DNA of 64,000 nucleotides. Source: Thalassobacillus cyri (GTDB taxonomy: Bacteria > Bacillota > Bacilli > Bacillales > Halobacillaceae). Of the stretch, positions 58,062 through 64,000 are shown piece after piece. The notes below the pieces were generated by a model. The model saw nothing but the letters and a program-made list of their open reading frames with translations. It was not told the origin of the DNA and made no database searches. The DNA lies in assembly GCF_900107755.1 (NCBI RefSeq), contig NZ_FNQR01000007.1, forward strand, positions 1-64,000, in the 5' to 3' direction. Both the position numbers and the translations under genes were made by a program. Positions within the stretch are counted from its first letter, which is position 1, and each line of letters opens with the position of its first letter.

Positions 58062-59105
58062 TTAAAATTGATTGAGCTTCTTGACAGCGGCCTTCTGCAG
58101 ACGGTTCATGATAGCTTCTCCATACCCTTCCTCAGAAAAAGCTTCTCCAAGGATGATGTCGACATCTGCTTTTTTAAATTCACGGAGCGCGCTATACAAA
58201 TGGACAGCGACTTCTTTCAGGTTATTGCGCGACCCACAGGCAATCACACGTCTTTGTGGTAATTGGTCAGCAAGTTCATTGCTGGCGATAATTCCGATCC
58301 GCTTCCCATCCCGCTCTAAATTACGGAGTTGGTCGATAAAAAATTCATCACTTCCATCCACAAGCCATAATGGTGCTTCTGGCGCATAATGGGTATATTT
58401 CATGCCTGGCGACTTCGGCTTCTCTTCCGTTGAAGCAAGTGCAGGGTCTACCATGACAGCTCCGATGGCATCCTCAATCTGCTGTCTTGTTATTCCGCCT
58501 GGACGTAAAATGACCGGCATGTCACTTGTACAATCCACCACCGTTGACTCCAATCCCACGCCGGTAGGGCCGCCATCAATCAAACCCGCAATCCGGCCAT
58601 TCAAATCCTGATAGACATGGTCAGCTGTCGTCGGGCTCGGTCTACCGGAACGATTGGCGCTCGGAGCAGCGAGTGGGACCTCACTCGCTTTCAATAACGC
58701 AAGAGCTACCGGATGATCAGGAATTCGGACGGCAACTGTCGATAATCCAGCCGTTACATTTTTGGCACAAGTCCCGTTGCTTTCCAGGACAATGGTCAAC
58801 GGTCCAGGCATGAATGAAGCCATCATTTTCTTTGCCGATTCCGGGATATCGGTAACTAGATTTTCCACCTGAGAAGACTCGGCTACGTGGACAATCAGCG
58901 GATTATCCGAAGGACGTCCTTTCGCTTCGAAAATACGATGGACTGCTTGCTCGCTTGTTGCATCTGCCCCCAGACCATATACCGTTTCTGTCGGAAACGC
59001 GACAACCTCCTGCTGCTGCAGGAGGTATGCCGCCTGATTTATTTCATCCATGTGTGCGTCAACGCGCATCGGATTGATCTTCCATACGTTCGTTTTCATA
59101 GTCAT
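58062..59105 (-). CDS. ywlC: L-threonylcarbamoyladenylate synthase (Sua5/YwlC)
   Basis: This protein of about 347 residues makes threonylcarbamoyl-AMP for the t6A37 tRNA modification. The YrdC domain (about 12-200) has VVAFPTETVYGLGADAT and KGRPSDNPLIVH, and SAPSANRSGRPSPTTADHV; a Sua5 C-terminal domain (about 235-347) follows, making this the long Sua5 type. Starts at GTG 59111 or ATG 59105 are both possible: AGGAG lies 5 and 11 nt upstream respectively. A cluster of DnaA boxes lies upstream. Confidence 0.95.
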   Translation of the reverse strand: MTMKTNVWKINPMRVDAHMDEINQAAYLLQQQEVVAFPTETVYGLGADATSEQAVHRIFEAKGRPSDNPLIVHVAESSQVENLVTDIPESAKKMMASFMPGPLTIVLESNGTCAKNVTAGLSTVAVRIPDHPVALALLKASEVPLAAPSANRSGRPSPTTADHVYQDLNGRIAGLIDGGPTGVGLESTVVDCTSDMPVILRPGGITRQQIEDAIGAVMVDPALASTEEKPKSPGMKYTHYAPEAPLWLVDGSDEFFIDQLRNLERDGKRIGIIASNELADQLPQRRVIACGSRNNLKEVAVHLYSALREFKKADVDIILGEAFSEEGYGEAIMNRLQKAAVKKLNQF

Positions 59106-59200
59106 AACCACTAATGCTCCTTCACATATCTTCTATTTTTATTATGCGACGGGAGCGTTTCGGAAGCAAGTATCGGAGTTAAACACAAGTTATTAACAAT

Positions 59201-59351
59201 TTATACACAGGTCACTGGTTACAAAATCCCGATATTTTACGTTTCACATTCACTTTTACACAACAACCCATCGTTATCCACAGCACTTACCCACAGAAGT
59301 GAATAACTTTAGTTAATTTACTTGGTAAACCCAGGCTTTCTCTGTGGATAA
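59201..59351. promoter_or_regulatory. DnaA-box cluster upstream of ywlC
   Basis: Three exact TTATNCACA boxes are present: TTATACACA (59201-59209), TTATCCACA (59274-59282) and, on the other strand, TGTGGATAA (59343-59351). Two one-mismatch boxes, TTTTACACA (59254-59262) and TTACCCACA (59287-59295), lie among them. All but the last are in the intergenic region; the last is in the 3' end of the neighbouring gene. From memory, the region upstream of ywlC is also a DnaA-binding cluster in B. subtilis. Confidence 0.75.
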
Positions 59352-59723
59352 CTCCTTGCTTGGGGGTAACTTCTCTGGTTCAGCGTGTTTAAATTCAAAA
59401 TGCTGCAGTAATGCGTCCAGCTGTTCGGAATGGCTATTGACTACCACGGAGGAAATATTAGATTGATGGATATCCTCTAAAATCGTTTGAAAAATAACCA
59501 ATAATAATTCCGGGGTGGCCTGGCTGAATAATGTCATTTGTTTCAATTGCACCACACTTTCCGCTACGGGATGCAACAGGTAGCTGCCCAGCAGCATTTG
59601 CCCTTCCTGGATTAAATAACCGTTTGTCAACATATCCTCCTGATTCCAGGCGACATTCGCTGGATAGTTATACTTATTTTTTAATAGTTTCCAATGTTTT
59701 TCTTCTAATTTAATAATTTCCAT
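59313..59723 (-). CDS. Unrecognised small protein, possibly GNAT-like
   Basis: This 136-residue soluble protein is not one I can name. The alternation of strand and helix and the C-terminal NISSVVVNSHSEQLDALLQHFEFKHA (helix then strand and a Phe/Lys turn; cited to 20: SVVVNSHSEQLDALLQHFEF) resemble the last part of GNAT acetyltransferases, but the acetyl-CoA loop (Q/RxxGxG/A) is not visible. The ATG at 59723 is preceded by AGGAG inside the arm of a hairpin. It occupies the place of ywlA/ywlB in B. subtilis. Confidence 0.65.
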   Translation of the reverse strand: MEIIKLEEKHWKLLKNKYNYPANVAWNQEDMLTNGYLIQEGQMLLGSYLLHPVAESVVQLKQMTLFSQATPELLLVIFQTILEDIHQSNISSVVVNSHSEQLDALLQHFEFKHAEPEKLPPSKELSTEKAWVYQVN

Positions 59724-59771
59724 AACAAAAACACACTCCTTTTCTATCACTAATCTATGAAAAGAAGTGTG
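59724..59771 (-). terminator. spoIIR terminator that contains the next gene's ribosome site
   Basis: On the minus strand CACACTTCTTTTC (59771-59759) pairs over all 13 positions (one G-U) with GAAAAGGAGTGTG (59744-59732), then TTTTTGTT and the ATG at 59723. The AGGAG of the downstream gene is within the 3' arm, so the element both ends spoIIR and masks translation of the next gene. Confidence 0.75.
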
Positions 59772-59780
59772 CTTGATATG

Positions 59781-60398
59781 CTAAGAAAATAGATTTTTTA
59801 GTGAATTCCAGACTTTCACCAGGAAAAAATCTACTTCAACTTCCTGGGAAGCCGGTTGTGCAGTCGTATCCTGGTCAGCTTCAGCAGCAGAGGCTGTCGT
59901 AGTACCATTCGCGAAGTCCAGGAAACATAATGGCGGGAACAACACGCACCACCAGTTGTCGCCTTTTCCTGCACCAAGCGTAATCAAAATCGCTTCATAG
60001 GTCCCTGCTGGATATATATAGTTCCCATATAATTTCGTAGGAAAATCCACCTGCTGGTCATACTCTACATGATACGCTTGATTGACGTTCGCGTTTTCCA
60101 ACGTTTCGGCGACGATATTTTCTACTTCGCCAATTCTTCGTTCAATTAATTGACGAGCCGTCTCGATCGAGGTCAATTTTTCTACCCAGGTTGTGATTTC
60201 GGCATTCACCTTGTCACGCACTTCCCGTTTCAACTCCTGATCGTCTTCCCCATTGCTGTTAGCGAGAATCCGTAAACGGATCGCTTCATCAGGAATGACT
60301 TGGTAATCAGGTCCGGTTGATGCTGCTCCTGTCGTCGTAATTGGTGAAGCTACTATAATAATAGAAATAATCAATAAAGTTATCAGTGCTTTTTTCAT
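59781..60398 (-). CDS. spoIIR: Stage II sporulation protein R
   Basis: This 205-residue secreted forespore protein triggers cleavage of pro-SigE by SpoIIGA across the septum. A signal peptide (1-25) precedes the SpoIIR domain with IRLRILANSNGEDDQELKRE and the C-terminal GAGKGDNWWCVLFPPLCFLD signature. The tail after that (about 168-205) is variable and ends with a hydrophobic KVWNSLKNLF stretch. GGGGTAGG precedes the ATG. Confidence 0.95.
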   Translation of the reverse strand: MKKALITLLIISIIIVASPITTTGAASTGPDYQVIPDEAIRLRILANSNGEDDQELKREVRDKVNAEITTWVEKLTSIETARQLIERRIGEVENIVAETLENANVNQAYHVEYDQQVDFPTKLYGNYIYPAGTYEAILITLGAGKGDNWWCVLFPPLCFLDFANGTTTASAAEADQDTTAQPASQEVEVDFFLVKVWNSLKNLFS

Positions 60399-60541
60399 TG
60401 TCCTACCCCTTTTCTGTAAATCTTATGTTCTCAAGTATGGGCAGGACATTTTGATTTTAAACTCTTAATCTATTATTTTTCTGTTAAACGTTTTTATAGA
60501 TTCTTCATACATAACATATTCAACGATAGGACCAAAAAATC
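60399..60541. other. spoIIR upstream spacer
   Basis: AT-rich region without a gene. spoIIR is a SigF gene in B. subtilis, but I see no convincing SigF promoter here. Confidence 0.4.
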
Positions 60542-60787
60542 GAAGACTTTACTTCGAGATGTTTATCTGAATAACGGTCCGGCGGGGAACGACTCCCTTC
60601 CCGCGGGCATGCGTTGAACGTCCTCAGACTTCGTTCTCCGGGGGCTCACCTGTCATTTTCATCCCGCAGGACTTTTAATCTTCATCCTGACTGAACCCAC
60701 ACACGAAGGAAATGCGTAGCATTTTCGAGGAGTCTCGCCGTTCCCCACCGTACCTTGCCATAAAAGTTTCTTGAAATCGAGTTTTTT
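60542..60787 (+). repeat. Long repeat unit (copy E)
   Basis: Bounded by GAAGACTTTACTTCGAGA (60542-60559) and an imperfect mirrored end TCTTGAAATCGAGTTTTTTA (about 60770-60789). The inside is the reverse complement of the long unit at 19040-19282, with shared blocks such as GGGGAACGACT, CCCGCGGGCATGCG, CTCACCTGTCATTTTCA and CACACGAAGGAAATGCGTAG. No coding potential. Confidence 0.8.
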
Positions 60788-60876
60788 ACGCCAACCATGT
60801 ACACGATGGTAAAAATAACGTACAAATAACCATGGTAGCGGATCTTTTCAGAATAGCTCCCATTATAAGCAATAAG

Positions 60877-61053
60877 ATGGTTTCGTTACTCCATACAAGG
60901 TAATGGGGATTTGGAAATGGCGAGACTCCTGCGGGAAAGGATAGACTGGCAAGACCCCACAGAGCTTTAGCTCGAAGAGGCTTGCCGTCCTCCCCGCGGA
61001 AAGCGAGCTATTTCCAAGATCCCATTCCGCCACCATCAAATGTGACGAAACCA
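60877..61053 (+). repeat. Small repeat unit (copy F)
   Basis: Bounded by ATGGTTTCGTTAC (about 60878-60890) and GTGACGAAACCAA (about 61042-61054). The core from 60922 is nearly identical to that at about 52066. It abuts the prmC stop codon, so it was probably inserted right behind the operon. Confidence 0.8.
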
Positions 61054-61057
61054 AGGT

Positions 61058-61948
61058 TCAGTAATCGGGAGATTTAACAGAGGTTTTTGAATAGGCAAAT
61101 ACCATCCTTGGTTTGCCATTGATATCCGAACGCACCTCCGCGTGATAGCCGGGCAGCCCCGTTTCAATGATTTCCTTGACTGATTCTCCTTGTAGATGAC
61201 CAATCTCACAAGCTATCAACATTGGAGTGAGATGATAACTTTTTATCTGGCTGACAATCGTATGGTACGCTGCCAGTCCTTCGGCATCAGCAAATAATGC
61301 CAGGTGCGGGTCGAACTGGACGACGGTATCGGAGAGTTCTTTCAGCTCGGCATGTGATATATACGGCGGATTAGATACGATGATATCGATTGCTTCTCCA
61401 GCGACTGGTGCAAGAAAGTCTCCTTGATAAAAATTCACTTTGGCACCAAGTTGATGCGCGTTATGGGTTGCTGTTCCCAATGCCTGTGAGGAAATGTCCG
61501 TCGCATATACATCCATGTGTTCCAATTCCAATGACAAGGTGCACGCGATCGCCCCACTTCCTGTGCCGAGATCGACAACCTTCAGGTACTCGGAAGTCAG
61601 TCCATTCTTCTCGATGAACCGTAAAACCCCCTCCACCAGTTCTTCTGTTTCTGGTCTTGGTACAAGGACATCGGCATTTACATCGAACCGACGGCCATAA
61701 AATTCCGCTTCCCCAATCAAGTGCTGCACGGGAATGCCAGTCTCCGTATGTTTATAAATATCCGCCACGAAGCTATCCTTTTTTTCATGAGGAAAAGGAT
61801 CACGGCCATAAGCCATCAACTGTGTGTAGCTCATATTTAGATGGTGTTCAAGCAGCCAGTCGGCAACACCAGGTTCCCGCTGATGTTCTTTTAAAAAAAG
61901 AGAAGCCCACTGACGGGCTTCCTGAATAGTCGTAAATGATTGTTCCAT
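61058..61948 (-). CDS. prmC: Peptide chain release factor N5-glutamine methyltransferase
   Basis: This 296-residue SAM enzyme methylates the Gln of the GGQ motif in release factors. An N-terminal helical domain is followed by motif I VVDLGTGSGAIACTLS and the catalytic NPPY (IIVSNPPYIS). The ATG at 61948 is one base after the prfA stop codon, with GGTGAA upstream, so the enzyme is co-translated with its substrate PrfA. Confidence 0.96.
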   Translation of the reverse strand: MEQSFTTIQEARQWASLFLKEHQREPGVADWLLEHHLNMSYTQLMAYGRDPFPHEKKDSFVADIYKHTETGIPVQHLIGEAEFYGRRFDVNADVLVPRPETEELVEGVLRFIEKNGLTSEYLKVVDLGTGSGAIACTLSLELEHMDVYATDISSQALGTATHNAHQLGAKVNFYQGDFLAPVAGEAIDIIVSNPPYISHAELKELSDTVVQFDPHLALFADAEGLAAYHTIVSQIKSYHLTPMLIACEIGHLQGESVKEIIETGLPGYHAEVRSDINGKPRMVFAYSKTSVKSPDY

Positions 61949-61949
61949 G

Positions 61950-63020
61950 TTATTCACCAATCTGCTCCAATTTTTTCGTTTGCTCTTCGACGATCAATGC
62001 GTCAAGGATTTCTTCAAGCTTACCTTCCAGTATCTGATCGAGCTTCTGGATAGTCAAACCGATGCGGTGGTCGGTGACACGACTTTGCGGAAAATTGTAG
62101 GTGCGGATCCGTTCAGAGCGGTCTCCGGAACCAACAGCAGACTTACGATTCTCATCATACTCCGCTTGCGCTTCCTGTTGGAATTTATCATAGATGCGGG
62201 CACGAAGCACCTTCATCGCTTTTTCTTTGTTCTTGATCTGGGACTTTTCATCCTGACAAGATACAACCACCCCTGTCGGCTCATGTGTAAGTCGCACAGC
62301 AGACATGGTCGTGTTAACACTTTGCCCGCCAGGACCGCTTGATGCGAATGTATCGACACGAATATCTTTATCATGGATGTCTACTTCTACCTCTTCTGCT
62401 TCTGGAAGTACTGCTACGGTTGCCGTGGATGTGTGGATCCGGCCGCCTGATTCCGTTTCCGGTACACGCTGGACACGGTGAGCGCCGTTTTCATACTTCA
62501 ACTTTGAGAATGCTCCCTGGCCATTGACCATGAAGATCACTTCTTTATAGCCACCGACATCATTTTGATGCGATTCAATGACCTCTATTTTCCACCCTTG
62601 CGTTTCCGCATAGCGGGTATACATCCGGAACAAGTCACCAGCAAATAAAGCAGCTTCATCACCGCCAGCCGCCCCGCGAACTTCCATGATGACGTTTTTA
62701 TCATCATTCGGATCCTTCGGCAGCATCAGGAACTTCAACCGTTCTTCCAGGTCTTCTTTCTGAGTGCTCAGTTCATCGATCTCTTCTTTGACCATGTCTT
62801 GCATCTCATCATCCAGGTTATCCTTCAGCATCACTTTAGCGTCGTCCAATTGTGTGCTGACATCTTTGTATTCCCGGTATGCCTGAACGGTTTCTTCCAG
62901 ATCAGACTGCTCTTTCGAATATTCTCGTAATTTATTCGGATCACTGATGACCTCAGGATCACTGAGGAGTTCATTCAATTTTTCATATCGATCTTCAAGG
63001 GATTGCAATCGTTCTAACAT
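61950..63020 (-). CDS. prfA: Peptide chain release factor 1
   Basis: This 356-residue protein reads UAA and UAG stops. The codon-recognition tripeptide of the PxT type is P187-E-T189, and the GGQ peptidyl-hydrolysis motif is at 231-233 ([12 protein letters not shown]). GAGGTGG precedes the ATG. It is the first gene of the prfA-prmC pair. Confidence 0.98.
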   Translation of the reverse strand: MLERLQSLEDRYEKLNELLSDPEVISDPNKLREYSKEQSDLEETVQAYREYKDVSTQLDDAKVMLKDNLDDEMQDMVKEEIDELSTQKEDLEERLKFLMLPKDPNDDKNVIMEVRGAAGGDEAALFAGDLFRMYTRYAETQGWKIEVIESHQNDVGGYKEVIFMVNGQGAFSKLKYENGAHRVQRVPETESGGRIHTSTATVAVLPEAEEVEVDIHDKDIRVDTFASSGPGGQSVNTTMSAVRLTHEPTGVVVSCQDEKSQIKNKEKAMKVLRARIYDKFQQEAQAEYDENRKSAVGSGDRSERIRTYNFPQSRVTDHRIGLTIQKLDQILEGKLEEILDALIVEEQTKKLEQIGE

Positions 63021-63094
63021 GTAGATCCACCTCTTTCTCTATAACAGTCTAATTATATTATAGAGACTTGGGAGTTACAAGATGACGGGTAAAA

Positions 63095-63128
63095 GTAAAA
63101 AAAGAAAGGCAGCTGTCCTCCAGCCACC
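63095..63128 (-). terminator. Terminator of the sporulation-type lipoprotein gene
   Basis: On the minus strand GGTGGCTG-GAGGA-CAGCTGCC (8 pairs, two G-U) is followed by TTTCTTTTTTT, 18 bp past the stop. Confidence 0.75.
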
Positions 63129-63145
63129 CTGATCACCGAACCCCG

Positions 63146-63541
63146 TCATCGAACCCTTACTTTGATGTCATAGCGGGGAACCGCACGGTAAATCGCCTGC
63201 TCAATCTGCTGTTCCCAGTCCTGCCTGTCGCCATCCGATAAACGCTCATTATCGACATTGGCCGTCACACGTACGAGCGGCCCTTCTAAAATGACACGCT
63301 CCACTTCGACTCCCGGAACGCTTTCAGCAGCCGATTTGATTTTTTCACGATCCTGCTTTAAACCCCAGCTGTCGCCGACATTATTGATCATACGCGGGTT
63401 ATCGATCTGATTGCCTTTTTCTTCAGGATTCTGGGTGTTCATCAAACCTTCACCTGCTCCTTGATCCTGTTCCCCTGCACCGCCGCATGCTGCGAGGAGA
63501 ATCGCTGCAAATATCATTATAGCTGTCGCCTGGTATTTCAT
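63146..63541 (-). CDS. YhcN/YlaJ-type sporulation lipoprotein (probable)
   Basis: This 131-residue protein has a lipoprotein signal peptide with lipobox LLAAC (Cys18). After a Gly/Gln/Asn linker, the C-terminal 70 residues (KIKSAAESVPGVEVERVILE, then VRVTANVDNERL) show the ferredoxin-like pattern of YhcN/YlaJ germination and spore lipoproteins. The ATG at 63541 follows AAGGAG and puts the signal at the terminus. It is a single-gene unit between prfA and tdk. The family call is by pattern only. Confidence 0.65.
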   Translation of the reverse strand: MKYQATAIMIFAAILLAACGGAGEQDQGAGEGLMNTQNPEEKGNQIDNPRMINNVGDSWGLKQDREKIKSAAESVPGVEVERVILEGPLVRVTANVDNERLSDGDRQDWEQQIEQAIYRAVPRYDIKVRVR

Positions 63542-63666
63542 ATTTTTCCACTCCTTGCGCTTTTTTCTTAGGATGTCCCGGATAGGAAAAAATATGAATG
63601 TCAGGTACATACATTTTCATCTGTGAAAAAGAAGATATATTTGCAGCTATCAATGATACAAGTAAA

Positions 63667-63708
63667 GGAGCACCGAAAAAAAACTGGCAAACGTTTTTCG
63701 GTGCTCCT
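63667..63708. terminator. Terminator of tdk
   Basis: GGAGCACCGAAAAA and TTTTTCGGTGCTCC form a 14-bp stem with a 13-nt loop, directly after the tdk stop. Confidence 0.88.
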
Positions 63709-63712
63709 TTAT

Positions 63713-64000
63713 TTAAGTTGAAATCTGGGTTTTCAGCTGCGATTGCCTGGGCTTATTAGGCACGTCATGATGATGACGGCAACGCGGCTCGTAGGATTCT
63801 GAAGCCCCGACAAGAATGATCGGATCATCGTATGAGGCTGGTTTTCCGTCGATCAGCCGCTGGGTACGACTCGCTGGTGATCCACAAACCGGACAGATAG
63901 CGTTCAGCTTTGTCACCATTTCACTCAGTGCCATTAAGTCCGGCATGCAGCCAAACGGCACCCCGCGAAAGTCAGTATCCAGACCGGCGACGATGACGCG
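63713..64000 (-). CDS. tdk: Thymidine kinase, C-terminal part (runs off the window)
   Basis: The visible 95 residues are the C-terminal half of a type II thymidine kinase, which phosphorylates thymidine in salvage. [17 protein letters not shown] is followed by the zinc ribbon [18 protein letters not shown] and the lasso loop [19 protein letters not shown], all typical of Gram-positive Tdk. The open frame continues without a stop to the window edge, so the start lies beyond 64000. Confidence 0.95.
   Translation of the reverse strand, partial: RVIVAGLDTDFRGVPFGCMPDLMALSEMVTKLNAICPVCGSPASRTQRLIDGKPASYDDPIILVGASESYEPRCRHHHDVPNKPRQSQLKTQIST

Noticed and set aside
58000-58062. Manganese (yybP-ykoY) riboswitch before mntP
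   Set aside because: The gap is only 62 nt and holds a single simple hairpin; the multi-helix riboswitch would not fit.

Overview
This window looks like a stretch of chromosome from a spore-forming, low-to-moderate GC member of the Bacillaceae, probably a moderately halophilic Halobacillus/Virgibacillus-type organism. The sporulation genes (spoIIID, spoIIQ, spoIID, spoIIR), sinI/sinR, comK, mbl, flhO/flhP and the order fabZ-flhP-flhO-mbl-spoIIID ... spoIIQ-spoIID-murA-ywmB-ywzB ... atp ... upp-glyA-ywlG-rpiB-ywlE-mntP-ywlC ... spoIIR-prmC-prfA ... tdk are those of the Bacillus subtilis group. The very acidic lipoprotein and strongly charged proteins hint at salt adaptation (inference). Nearly all genes lie on the minus strand; only three small genes are on the plus strand.

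Layout: (1) 1-8.1 kb: sinR with a 46-residue sinI, then a seven-gene peptidoglycan amino-sugar catabolic operon (murR, serine hydrolase, ABC solute-binding protein, two permeases, BadF/MurK-type kinase, murQ). (2) 8.1-17.8 kb: pcp; a plus-strand pair encoding a HEPN-like/CBS protein and a PilZ protein; a TetR-regulated RND efflux pair; an unrecognised protein; a short ComK; a YjfB-type motility protein; an acidic lipoprotein. (3) 17.8-30.5 kb: fabZ, a methyltransferase plus FAD monooxygenase pair, an EpuA-type membrane protein, and the flagellar/cell-shape/sporulation/murA block. (4) 30.7-41.1 kb: an eleven-gene complex I operon, nuoA-D, H-N, without nuoEFG, whose NuoC has a long Lys/Ala repeat extension. 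(5) 41.8-49.1 kb: the full ATP synthase operon with atpI and an AtpZ-type gene. (6) 49.3-64 kb: a Vpr-like secreted subtilase, wecB/mnaA, upp, glyA, the ywl genes, spoIIR, prmC, prfA, a sporulation-type lipoprotein and the 3' part of tdk.

The genes are mostly housekeeping: respiration and ATP synthesis, wall recycling and wall precursor synthesis, nucleotide salvage, translation termination, and sporulation control. Non-coding highlights are three paired clusters of MITE-like palindromic repeats (18.8, 51.7 and 60.5 kb) bounded by 'TTTCGAGA'-type inverted repeats; a cluster of DnaA boxes upstream of ywlC; intergenic hairpins in the ywl region that swallow the ribosome binding site of the next gene; and candidate Spo0A boxes in front of sinI and on the fabZ promoter.

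All functions are assigned by recognising motifs and gene order by eye; no database search was run.
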